DNA from: Oceanococcus sp041619555
GTDB lineage: Bacteria; Pseudomonadota; Gammaproteobacteria; Nevskiales; Oceanococcaceae
Assembly: GCA_041619555.1 (NCBI GenBank)
Contig: JBFKDQ010000021.1
Span: 1 to 60,131, forward strand
Direction: 5' to 3'
Length of the DNA: 60,131 nt
In this document: positions 48,331 through 56,173 of the stretch, in pieces
How the letters are laid out: every line of letters begins with the position of its first letter
Numbering within the stretch: position 1 is the stretch's first letter
Made by a program: the position numbers and the translations under genes
The notes under the pieces: generated by a model
The model's database searches: none
Told to the model about the DNA's origin: nothing
What the model saw: only the letters and a program-made list of their open reading frames with translations

Positions 48331-48360
48331 TCAGGGGCAGCCCGATCCGGCTGCCCCTGA
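48331..48360. terminator. Hairpin between glnK and the SCP2 gene
   Basis: A perfect 12-bp stem: TCAGGGGCAGCC (48331-48342) pairs with 48349-48360 around a CGATCC loop. It lies just before the stop of the convergent SCP2 gene. No T tract follows in either direction. Confidence 0.58.
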
Positions 48361-48369
48361 ACCGATGTC

Positions 48370-48675
48370 TTACTGGGGGAACAGGGCGCCAAGCTGCTGG
48401 GCGAACATCATGTCGCCGTCCAGCTGAATCTTGCCGGTCATGAACGCCGTCATGCCGTCAAGTTCTCCGGTCAGCATCGCGATCATGTCCTCGTCTTCCA
48501 TGGTGACGGCGACGGTGTAATCGTCGGCATTGCCGGCAACGACGGTGCAGGCGCCGTCCTTGATCGTAACCGTGCGGGGATTGCTGCAATTGAACTGAAT
48601 GACAGCGTCCACGCCGGATGCAGCATCGGCGTTCAGTCTGCCGGGCATGTGTTCGAAAATCTCATCCAAAGTCAT
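48370..48675 (-). CDS. Stand-alone SCP2 sterol-carrier domain protein
   Basis: 101 residues that are just the SCP2 fold: FEHMPGRLNADAASGVDAVIQF, then RTVTIKDGACTVV, DDYTVAVTMEDEDMIAML, and the closing TGKIQLDGDMMFAQQLGALF. SCP2 proteins bind lipids or acyl-CoA in a hydrophobic tunnel. No signal peptide. It is divergent from the acyl-CoA dehydrogenase cluster across a 323-bp gap, and convergent with glnK. A role as an acyl or sterol carrier for the neighbouring catabolic enzymes is plausible but not shown. Confidence 0.9.
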   Translation of the reverse strand: MTLDEIFEHMPGRLNADAASGVDAVIQFNCSNPRTVTIKDGACTVVAGNADDYTVAVTMEDEDMIAMLTGELDGMTAFMTGKIQLDGDMMFAQQLGALFPQ

Positions 48676-48998
48676 TGTCTACTCCTGAGCATCTGTTGGT
48701 ATGGGGTTGATCTGCCATTTGATCTGCCGTAATCGTCCGCGTAATCCGGCTTTGCTGTAGGCAGTGGAATTTATGCGCCTGCGAGTCTAGCTCAGGCGCG
48801 CATTTTTGCCTACTTGGTAATGACGCTTACGATTGCGTGCGCTCCCGCTTCCCACCCCGAAAGCCGACTATGCTAATTTCTTGCAGGCGTCTTATTCCGG
48901 AGTCCGGTCAGGGGGTAAACAAAGTTACCGCCGCGCGGGGCTCCTGGACCGGATGCACAGCAGATGCCGCCACCCATTGCCAATACAGGTAGATCGAG
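48676..48998. other. 323-bp gap between SCP2 and the acyl-CoA dehydrogenase gene
   Basis: No gene is evident. It holds a 7-bp stem GCGCCTG (48775-48781)/CAGGCGC (48793-48799) followed by GCATTTTTG, which could be a weak plus-strand terminator, and a short inverted repeat GTAA/TTAC at 48915-48928 that might be an operator. The divergent genes on either side must take their promoters from here, but I cannot place a convincing -35/-10 pair. Confidence 0.4.
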
Positions 48999-50156
48999 AT
49001 GCAGTTCACCGCAGAACATGAGGAGATCCGTCGGACCGTTCGACGATTTGTCGACGAAGTCATCAACCCCAACGTCGATCAATGGGAGGCGGAGCAGATT
49101 TTCCCCGCGCGTGAGGTCCTCAGGCAGGCGGCGGAACTTGGCATTCTGGGCATCAACAAGCCGGTTGAATATGGCGGCATGGGCCTGGATTACAGCTACC
49201 AGATGGTCTACGCAGAGGAACTGGGCGCCAGCCATTGTGGCGGCATTCCGATGGCAATCGGTGTGGTGACCGACATGGCGACGCCGGCGCTGGCGCGGTT
49301 TGGCTCGGATGAGCTCAAGCGGGAATTTCTCGCCCCGACTCTGGCCGGCGAGTTGGTGTGTTCGATCGGCGTGTCCGAGCCCGGCGCGGGTTCGGATGTT
49401 GCCAATATCCGCACCACCGCGGTCAAGGATGGCGACGATTACATCATCAATGGCAGCAAGATGTGGATTACCAATGGCATGCAGGCGGACTGGATCTGCC
49501 TGCTGTGCAATACCTCGGAAGGCAGCCGGCATGGCAACAAGTCGCTGATCATCGTGCCGATGGATGCGCCGGGGGTCGAGCGTGCCCAGAAGCTGCACAA
49601 ACTGGGCATGTGGTCATCGGATACCGCGCAGCTTTTTTTCGACAATGTGCGGGTGCCGCAACGTTACCTGATCGGCCAGGAAGGCGCCGGCTTCATGTAT
49701 CAGATGATGCAGTTCCAGGAAGAACGGATCTTTGGTGCGACCAGCATTCTCAAGGGCATGGAGCATTGCATCGACACCACCATTGATTACACCCGGCAGC
49801 GCCAGACCTTTGGTCAGCCGCTGCTGGACAATCAGGTGGTGCATTTCCGTCTGGCTGAACTGCAGACCGAAGTCGAGGCCTTGCGCGCCCTGTGCTATCA
49901 GACCTGTGAGGACTATGTCGCGGGCCGGGATGTGGTGCGACAGGCCTCCATGGCCAAGCTCAAGGCCGGACGCCTGGCGCGCGAAGTGGCGGACAGCTGC
50001 CTGCAGTACTGGGGCGGCATGGGCTATGTCTGGGATTCGCCGGTGTCGCGGTTCTTCCGGGATGGTCGCCTGATTTCCATTGGTGGCGGCGCCGATGAAA
50101 TCATGCTGGGCATCATCTGCAAGCTGATGGGCATCCTGCCTGGCAAGAAGAAGTAG
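48999..50156 (+). CDS. Acyl-CoA dehydrogenase (AtuD/isovaleryl-type)
   Basis: 385 residues. FAD-dependent alpha,beta-dehydrogenation of an acyl-CoA. Signatures: GELVCSIGVSEPGAGSDVANI (FAD and substrate, ~118-137), KMWITNGMQADW (~154-165), and RQTFGQPLLDNQ. In place of the Glu that MCAD carries near the C-terminus there is Gly (SIGGGADEIM); instead Glu241/Glu242 in QFQEERIFG aligns with the isovaleryl-CoA dehydrogenase base position, indicating the branched-chain subgroup that also includes citronellyl-CoA dehydrogenase AtuD. It heads a four-gene block with an SDR and both carboxylase subunits, which favours a branched or isoprenoid substrate. The next gene starts one base after the stop. Confidence 0.88.
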   Translation: MQFTAEHEEIRRTVRRFVDEVINPNVDQWEAEQIFPAREVLRQAAELGILGINKPVEYGGMGLDYSYQMVYAEELGASHCGGIPMAIGVVTDMATPALARFGSDELKREFLAPTLAGELVCSIGVSEPGAGSDVANIRTTAVKDGDDYIINGSKMWITNGMQADWICLLCNTSEGSRHGNKSLIIVPMDAPGVERAQKLHKLGMWSSDTAQLFFDNVRVPQRYLIGQEGAGFMYQMMQFQEERIFGATSILKGMEHCIDTTIDYTRQRQTFGQPLLDNQVVHFRLAELQTEVEALRALCYQTCEDYVAGRDVVRQASMAKLKAGRLAREVADSCLQYWGGMGYVWDSPVSRFFRDGRLISIGGGADEIMLGIICKLMGILPGKKK

Positions 50157-50160
50157 CGTG

Positions 50161-51030
50161 ATGCCGTATCAGTCGATTCTTCGCGCTCAAGTCTTCGCTG
50201 GCCAGAACCTCATCGTGACCGGTGGTGGCAGCGGCATCGGGCGTTGCGTCGCGCATGAACTGGCCTCGCTGGGCGCCACGCCGATCCTGGTCGGTCGCAA
50301 TGCCGACAAGCTGGCCCGGGTTCAGCAGGAAATTCTTGAGGATGGCGGCGCTGCGGATACGCTGAGCCTGGACATCCGGGAAGAAGAAGCGGTGCGCGCC
50401 GGGGTGGCTCAACTGGTGACGCGCCACGGCGATATCCACGGCCTGGTCAACAACGCGGGCGGTCAGTTTCCCGCGCCGCTGGCGCTGATGAGTCAGCGCG
50501 GCTGGGAAACCGTGATCCGGACCAATCTGACCGGTGGGTTTCTCATGGCGCGCGAGTGTTTTCTGCAGAGCATGCGCGATCACGGCGGAGCGATTGTGAA
50601 TGTGGCCGCCGATATGTGGGGCGGAATGCCGCTGATGGGGCATTCGGGCGCCGCGCGCGCCGGCATGGTGAATTTCACCCAGAGCGCCGCGGTGGAATGG
50701 GCCAGTGCCGGGGTCCGGGTCAATGCGGTGGCGCCGGGCTGGGTCGCATCCAGCGGGCTGGACAGCTATACCGATCCGAATGTACGCAAACGGCTGCCCC
50801 GACTGCGGCATCAGGTGCCCTTGAAGCGCCTTGCGGAAGAGGCGGAGGTGTCCAGCGTGATCTGTTTTCTGCTGTCAGCCGGCGCCGCCTATCTGACCGG
50901 GGTCTGCGTGCCCATCGATGGTGGATCGACGCTCAATGTACGTGCCTTCGATCTGCCAGATCATCAAAAGGCGCCGCCCTTTGGTGGCTTTCATCGGGCG
51001 GTTCGGCCCAGAATACTCGAACAGGAGTAG
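50161..51030 (+). CDS. PECR-like short-chain reductase lacking the usual Tyr/Lys
   Basis: 289 residues (GTG 50158 or ATG 50161). Rossmann NADP motif TGGGSGIG is at 20-27 and NNAGG at 97-101. Where classical SDRs have YxxxK, this has HSGAARAG (161-168), and the following segment reads VNFTQ. From memory, mammalian peroxisomal trans-2-enoyl-CoA reductase (PECR) shows the same HSGAARAG loop, with VYNLTKS after it; here the Tyr and Lys of that segment are Val and Gln. The C-terminal EEAEVSSVICFLLSAGAAYLTG also resembles PECR. So it is likely an enoyl-CoA-handling SDR, possibly with altered catalysis. It sits between the dehydrogenase and the carboxylase, where atu clusters also contain SDR genes. 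Confidence 0.82.
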   Translation: MPYQSILRAQVFAGQNLIVTGGGSGIGRCVAHELASLGATPILVGRNADKLARVQQEILEDGGAADTLSLDIREEEAVRAGVAQLVTRHGDIHGLVNNAGGQFPAPLALMSQRGWETVIRTNLTGGFLMARECFLQSMRDHGGAIVNVAADMWGGMPLMGHSGAARAGMVNFTQSAAVEWASAGVRVNAVAPGWVASSGLDSYTDPNVRKRLPRLRHQVPLKRLAEEAEVSSVICFLLSAGAAYLTGVCVPIDGGSTLNVRAFDLPDHQKAPPFGGFHRAVRPRILEQE

Positions 51031-51088
51031 GTTGGCGGGCCATCGGCCGGCAACTGCAACAGATCAACAACAGGGAGACCGGCCGAGC

Positions 51089-52705
51089 ATGCCCGTCCTA
51101 GAAACACGTATTGACAGCCACGCCGAGAGTTTTCAGAAGAATCGGCAGGACATGCTGGAATGCATCGGCGAGTTCCGCTCGGTGGAAGCCATGGTGCGGG
51201 ACTCGGAAGAAAAACGCCGTAGCCGCTTCGAGGCGCGTGGACAATTGATGCCGCGCGAGCGGGTCGCGCTGATGCTCGATCGGGGCTCGCCGTTTCTTGA
51301 GCTCTCGACCCTGTGTGGTTACAAGGAACACGACGACAAGGACGGTTCGCTGGCCGGCGGCAATCAGATCTGCGGCATTGGCTATGTGGCCGGTGTTCGC
51401 TGTCTCCTGATCGCCTCCAACAGCGCCATCAAAGGCGGCACCATGTCGCCCTGGGGGGTGCAGAAGACCTTGCGCATTCAGGAAATTGCGCTGGCCCAGA
51501 AACTGCCGGTGCTGTCGATGATCGAATCCGGCGGGGCCAACCTGCCGTATCAGTCGGAAATGTTCATCGAGGGTGGTCGGACCTTCTGCAATCAGGCCCG
51601 CCTGTCGGCTGCCGGGATTCCCCAGATTACCGTGGTCCACGGCTCCTCCACAGCCGGTGGCGCGTACATGCCAGGACTGTCGGATTACGTCATCATGGTG
51701 CGGGGCAAGGCCAAGGTGTTTCTCGCCGGCCCGCCGCTGCTCAAGGCCGCGACTGGCGAGATCGCGGAGGACGAGGACCTTGGCGGCGCGGAAATGCATG
51801 CCGGCGTGGCCGGCACCTGCGAGTTTCTGGCCGAAGACGACGCCGATGGCATTCGCCTTGCGCGGGAAGTGGTCGCCAAGCTGGACTGGAATGCACGACC
51901 CGCGGCTGAACAGCGACGCGAATTCTCGCCACCGCGCTACGCGATCGACGAACTCGCCGGCGTCGTGCCGGTGGATTACAAGAAACCCTATGATTGCCGC
52001 GAGGTGATTGCACGAATCGTCGATGATTCGGATTTCTCCGAGTTCAAGGCGGAGTTCGATGCCCAGACCATTTGTGGCCGGGCGATGATTGAGGGTTATC
52101 CACTGGGCATCATCGGCAACAATGGTCCGATCACGACCCGGGGGGCGAACAAGGCCGGGCAGTTCATCCAGTTGTGCTGCCAGGCCGATATTCCGATCAT
52201 TTACCTGCAGAACATCACCGGCTACATGGTTGGTAGCGAATCCGAGCAGGCCGGTATCGTCAAGCATGGCGCGAAGATGATCCAGGCCGTGGCGAATGCG
52301 TCGGTGCCGCAGATCACCCTGGTCATCGGCGGCTCGTTCGGGGCCGGCAACTACGGCATGTGCGGCCGCGGTTTCGGCCCGGATTTCATCTTTTCCTGGC
52401 CCAACAGTCGTACTGCGGTGATGGGCGGGGAGCAGGCGGCCGGGGTGATGGCGATCGTGACCGAAGGCAAGCTCAAGGCCGCGGGCCAGCCGGTCGACAC
52501 CGCCCAGATCGATGCGATGAAACAGCAGATCATCGGCATGTTCGAGGCGCAGTCGCATCCGTTCAAGGTCAGCGGGAGGATGATCGATGATGGCCTCATC
52601 GACCCGCGCGACTCCAGGCGCGTGCTCGCCTATACCTTGTCGATCTGTCGCGAGGCGCGACAGCGTGAGGTCAAGACCAACAGTTTCGGCATCGCCCGCC
52701 TGTAA
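51089..52705 (+). CDS. atuC: Acyl-CoA carboxylase beta subunit, geranyl/methylcrotonyl type
   Basis: 538 residues from ATG 51089, ten bases after AGGGAGA; the longer upstream frame overlaps the SDR gene. It is the carboxyltransferase half of a biotin enzyme: N-terminal crotonase-like domain with ASNSAIKGGTMSPWG, IESGGANLPYQSEMF and GSSTAGGAYMPGLSDY, and the C-terminal domain with NNGPITTRGANKAGQF and GGSFGAGNYGMCGRGFGP. The stretch FLAGPPLLKAATGEIAEDE, then LGGAEMHAGVAG, looks closer to geranyl-CoA carboxylase AtuC than to methylcrotonyl-CoA carboxylase LiuB, but this is from recollection. No enoyl-CoA hydratase gene separates it from the alpha subunit, unlike in liu and atu operons. MCC activity cannot be excluded. 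Confidence 0.8.
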   Translation: MPVLETRIDSHAESFQKNRQDMLECIGEFRSVEAMVRDSEEKRRSRFEARGQLMPRERVALMLDRGSPFLELSTLCGYKEHDDKDGSLAGGNQICGIGYVAGVRCLLIASNSAIKGGTMSPWGVQKTLRIQEIALAQKLPVLSMIESGGANLPYQSEMFIEGGRTFCNQARLSAAGIPQITVVHGSSTAGGAYMPGLSDYVIMVRGKAKVFLAGPPLLKAATGEIAEDEDLGGAEMHAGVAGTCEFLAEDDADGIRLAREVVAKLDWNARPAAEQRREFSPPRYAIDELAGVVPVDYKKPYDCREVIARIVDDSDFSEFKAEFDAQTICGRAMIEGYPLGIIGNNGPITTRGANKAGQFIQLCCQADIPIIYLQNITGYMVGSESEQAGIVKHGAKMIQAVANASVPQITLVIGGSFGAGNYGMCGRGFGPDFIFSWPNSRTAVMGGEQAAGVMAIVTEGKLKAAGQPVDTAQIDAMKQQIIGMFEAQSHPFKVSGRMIDDGLIDPRDSRRVLAYTLSICREARQREVKTNSFGIARL

Positions 52706-52858
52706 GGCGAACGACGCGGGGCGGCCAGAAGTGGCGAAGCAGGCCGTGGCCAGCGCCGGGCGGACACCGCTGCTTGAGCCCGAATCACACACCAAGCAGG
52801 GGCAGGGACCACGAAGCGATGTGAGCTCCGCCACCTGAACATGCAAGACGAGGTAGAG

Positions 52859-54847
52859 ATGCGCTCGATACACAAGGTTCTTATTGCCAACCGGGGTGAA
52901 ATTGCGGTCCGGATCATCCAGGGGGCGAAACGACTGGGTTTGCGCACCGTTGCGGTTTACAGCGATGCCGACCGCCATGCCCGTCATGTGCTGGAAGCGG
53001 ATGAGGCGGTGCATATCGGCGCCTCGACCGTCGGGCAGTCCTACCTGGTTGCGGAAAAGCTGTTGCAGGCCGCGCGCGCCGCCGGCGCCGAGGCAATTCA
53101 CCCCGGTTATGGTTTTCTCGCCGAGAACGCCGACTTCGCCCGCGCCTGTGGCGAGGCCGGTCTGATCTTTGTTGGCCCCAGCGCGGAGGCCATCGATCTG
53201 ATGGGCAACAAGCGCGCCGCAAAGTTGAAAATGATCGAGGCCGGCGTGCCTTGCGTGCCGGGATATGAAGGCGGCGAGCAGGATGAAGCGCGCTTGCTGG
53301 AGGAACTGCGTGCGATTGCGTGTCCGGTGATGATCAAGGCGGCGGCGGGTGGGGGTGGACGCGGCATGCGTCTGTGCCTGGATGAAAAGGATGCCCTGGC
53401 GCAGATCCGTTCGGCCCGCAGCGAGGCGCAGTCGGCCTTCGGCAGCAGCGAACTGATTCTGGAAAAGGCGGTGGTCGGCGCCCGCCATGTCGAAATCCAG
53501 GTGTTCGGCGACGTCGCAGGTCAGGTCGTGCATCTGGGGGAGCGGGACTGCTCGATCCAGCGTCGGCATCAGAAAGTGATCGAGGAAAGCCCGTCGCCTG
53601 CGGTGGATGAGGATCTGCGTGCACGCATGGGCGCGGCTGCGGTCACGGCGGCGCAGAGCATTGCCTACCAGGGCGCGGGCACGGTGGAGTTCCTGCTCGC
53701 GCCGGATGGCGCATTCTACTTTCTCGAGATGAACACCCGCCTGCAGGTGGAGCACCCGGTGACCGAGATGGTCACCGGGGTGGATCTGGTGGAGTGGCAG
53801 TTCCGCGTCGCCGATGGCGAGCCTTTGCCCCTGTCACAGGCGCAAATTCGGCAGCAGGGCCATGCGATCGAGGTGCGACTGTGCGCGGAGGACAGCCGGC
53901 ATGGTGACCTGCCGCAGACCGGTCGGGTGCTGCGCTGGCGATCCGCGCAGGGCGAGGGTGCGCGAATGGACCATTGCGTGGTCGAGGGTGGCGAGGTCAG
54001 TCCCTACTATGATTCCATGATCGGCAAGCTCATCGTGCATGGCCACGACCGGGAGTCAGCGCGGATGCGTCTGCGTCGGGCGCTGGAAGATGTTTGCCTG
54101 CATGGGGTCAAGAGCAATCTGGATTTCCTGATGGACATCGTCAGCGAGGCCGATTTCGCCAGCGGTGATTTTCATACGGGCTACATTCCGGCCCATTTTC
54201 CCGACGCCGAGCGTGCCAACGCCGCGCCGGAAATCGCACAGTGGGCGGTGGCGGCGATGGTGCTGTTCTGGGATGACGCCTGGCGCCTGCTGCAGCAAGC
54301 CGATTTCGCCGCCGACATGACGGCGTGGCAGAACTCGAATCCGGTGCCCGCAAGAGTGATGCTGCAGTGGGAGGGCGAGCAGCGGCTTGCCCTGTTGAGC
54401 AACGATGCCGAACGCCATTGCACGGTGCAGATCGGCGAGGCCGAGTTCCATTTCGATGTGGATCGCTGCGATGGTTTCGAGCGGCAGTTCTATTTCGAGG
54501 GGGTGCGGCGCACCGCGCGCTATACCCGGGATGGCAGCGAACTTTGGCTGAGCTTCGGTGGCCGCACCTGGTGCTTTCAGGATCTGACCCTGGCCCCGCC
54601 CGCGGCGGCCGTGGCGGGCAGCGATGGGCGCATCTGCGCCGGCAGTGACGGCCGCGTGCTGCAGGTCGCGGTGGCGGCAGGCGAGCAGGTCGAAGCCGGT
54701 CAGGCCATTGTCGTGCTGGAAGCGATGAAAATGGAGTTCCAACTCGCCACCCCGGTGGCCGGCACGGTGAGCGCGGTTCATGTCAGCCCGGGCGATCAGG
54801 TGGCGAACCGGCAGCTGCTCGTGGAACTGGACGTTTCAGCCGAGTGA
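52859..54847 (+). CDS. atuF: Biotin-dependent acyl-CoA carboxylase alpha subunit
   Basis: 662 residues from ATG 52859 (GAGG five bases upstream); ATG 52841 is an alternative. The biotin-carboxylase domain begins KVLIANRGEIAVRI, with the ATP-grasp loop IKAAAGGGGRGMR, FLEMNTRLQVEHPVTEM and the EVRLCAEDS segment. A BT domain occupies ~480-580, and the C-terminal biotinyl domain contains EAMKM, with biotinylated Lys624. With the preceding beta subunit it makes a holoenzyme that carboxylates a beta-methyl-branched enoyl-CoA. The 135-bp gap before it has no gene. Its stop overlaps the convergent lpxH stop by 12 bases. The atuF name rests on the cluster composition; liuD-type is the alternative. Confidence 0.82.
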   Translation: MRSIHKVLIANRGEIAVRIIQGAKRLGLRTVAVYSDADRHARHVLEADEAVHIGASTVGQSYLVAEKLLQAARAAGAEAIHPGYGFLAENADFARACGEAGLIFVGPSAEAIDLMGNKRAAKLKMIEAGVPCVPGYEGGEQDEARLLEELRAIACPVMIKAAAGGGGRGMRLCLDEKDALAQIRSARSEAQSAFGSSELILEKAVVGARHVEIQVFGDVAGQVVHLGERDCSIQRRHQKVIEESPSPAVDEDLRARMGAAAVTAAQSIAYQGAGTVEFLLAPDGAFYFLEMNTRLQVEHPVTEMVTGVDLVEWQFRVADGEPLPLSQAQIRQQGHAIEVRLCAEDSRHGDLPQTGRVLRWRSAQGEGARMDHCVVEGGEVSPYYDSMIGKLIVHGHDRESARMRLRRALEDVCLHGVKSNLDFLMDIVSEADFASGDFHTGYIPAHFPDAERANAAPEIAQWAVAAMVLFWDDAWRLLQQADFAADMTAWQNSNPVPARVMLQWEGEQRLALLSNDAERHCTVQIGEAEFHFDVDRCDGFERQFYFEGVRRTARYTRDGSELWLSFGGRTWCFQDLTLAPPAAAVAGSDGRICAGSDGRVLQVAVAAGEQVEAGQAIVVLEAMKMEFQLATPVAGTVSAVHVSPGDQVANRQLLVELDVSAE

Positions 54848-55570
54848 ATCCAGCGGCTGGCGACGCCAGCCTTGCCGGTCGAGAATCAGAACCTCGCCGG
54901 CCTGTTCGGACCAGTCTGCCAGGACCAGACGCCATCGGCCTTCCGGCAGGGCGTGATCGGCAGGGCGGTGGGTGTGGCCATGGATCAGCACCTGCCGGTC
55001 TGCATGCGCGCTCATCAGTTGCGTCACCGCCTGTGGGTTGACGTCCAGAATGTCCTGCGGCTTGCGCCGCGTGGCCTTGCTGGTCTGCCCCCGGATCCTG
55101 CGAACCAATCTGAGTTTCAGCGTTTTCGGCAGCAGGCTGTAGAGGTTCTGCAGCCAGGCCATGCGCACCACGCGGCGAAAGCGCTGATAGGCCACATCAT
55201 CGGTACACAGGACATCGCCATGCATCAAGATCAAACGGTGACCGGCCAACTCGGCTGAACAGGGCTCGCGCACGATCTTCAGGCCGGCCGCCCGGGCAAA
55301 ATCAGGGCCGCAGAGAAAATCGCGATTGCCACAGATGAAATGAATCTCGACGCCCTGATCGGCCAGCTCTTTCAGGGCCCTGATCTCGTTCGGGTAATGC
55401 TCAACAGACACCTCATCGCCTGCCCAGACTTCGAACAGGTCGCCGAGGATATACAGATGGGAGGCCTCGCGGGCCGGGCCGGCGAGGTAGGCCAGGAACA
55501 GCCGGCCAAGTTCAGGGCGGCGCGGATCCAGATGCAGGTCGGCGATGAAATGAATCGGCCTTTCTGCCAT
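54836..55570 (-). CDS. lpxH: UDP-2,3-diacylglucosamine hydrolase
   Basis: 244 residues, normal for LpxH. Cleaves UDP-2,3-diacylglucosamine to lipid X and UMP in lipid A synthesis, at the inner membrane face. Calcineurin-fold metal motifs are in order: FIADLHLD, GDLFEVWAGDE, CGNRDFL, HGDVLCTDD and HGHTHRPADH. It confirms a Gram-negative organism with lipid A. It starts 8 bp after the stop of the secreted cyclophilin gene, the ppiB-lpxH order common in gammaproteobacteria. Confidence 0.96.
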   Translation of the reverse strand: MAERPIHFIADLHLDPRRPELGRLFLAYLAGPAREASHLYILGDLFEVWAGDEVSVEHYPNEIRALKELADQGVEIHFICGNRDFLCGPDFARAAGLKIVREPCSAELAGHRLILMHGDVLCTDDVAYQRFRRVVRMAWLQNLYSLLPKTLKLRLVRRIRGQTSKATRRKPQDILDVNPQAVTQLMSAHADRQVLIHGHTHRPADHALPEGRWRLVLADWSEQAGEVLILDRQGWRRQPLDSLG

Positions 55571-55578
55571 GGCCTTGA

Positions 55579-56160
55579 TCAGGATGCCGGCTCATCGATG
55601 TGGCGGCGGACCATCTTTTCGATCACCACCGGGCTGGTCGGTACATCGCTGCGGAAAGGTCCGCCGGATGTAGTCGGCAGCACCGCGATTTCATCCACCA
55701 CGTCCATGCCCTCTACAACCTTGCCGAACACCGCATAGCCCCAGCCGTGAGGCGTGGGTCCGCGATGATCCAGATTGCCGTTGTCATTGTGATTGATGAA
55801 AAACTGGGCGGTGGCGGAATGCGGATCGGAGGTTCTGGCCATGGCAATGGTGCCACGCAGATTCTTCAGGCCATTGTCCGCTTCGTTCTTGATCGACGCG
55901 GCCGTATCCTTGCGTTCGAAGCTCTCGGTGTAACCGCCGCCCTGGATCATGAACCCGGCGATGATGCGATGGAAGATCGTGCCATCGTAAAAGCCTGAGT
56001 CGACGTAGCGCAGAAAATTGGCCACGCTGACCGGGGCCTGCTCATCATTGAGCTCCATCGTAATGGTGCCGCGATTGGTGAGGATGTCCACGCGGGTTCC
56101 CGCGTACAGCTGTGTGCTCATCAGTAGTCCTAGTAGTAGCAGACCGGTGGTCCGAAGCAT
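55579..56160 (-). CDS. Secreted peptidyl-prolyl cis-trans isomerase (cyclophilin)
   Basis: 193 residues from ATG 56158-56160, with AAGGAAA six bases upstream; the much longer upstream frame overlaps dusA. The signal peptide LRTTGLLLLGLLMSTQLYA ends at YAG, so it acts in the periplasm (PpiA-like). The cyclophilin core contains FLRYVDSGFYDGTIFHRII, GFMIQGGGYT, GTIAMARTSDPHSATAQFFIN and YAVFGKVVEGMDVVDEI. The usual Trp that binds cyclosporin is not evident (HRGPTPHGWGYAVFG is present instead). It is 13 bp from dusA and 8 bp from lpxH, and is probably part of one minus-strand operon. Confidence 0.92.
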   Translation of the reverse strand: MLRTTGLLLLGLLMSTQLYAGTRVDILTNRGTITMELNDEQAPVSVANFLRYVDSGFYDGTIFHRIIAGFMIQGGGYTESFERKDTAASIKNEADNGLKNLRGTIAMARTSDPHSATAQFFINHNDNGNLDHRGPTPHGWGYAVFGKVVEGMDVVDEIAVLPTTSGGPFRSDVPTSPVVIEKMVRRHIDEPAS

Positions 56161-56173
56161 GGTGATTTCCTTT

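Noticed and set aside
51098..53755. 885-codon minus-strand open frame opposite both carboxylase subunits
   Set aside because: No recognisable motif; it crosses the gap between two clear genes. High GC codon use on the real strand keeps it open.
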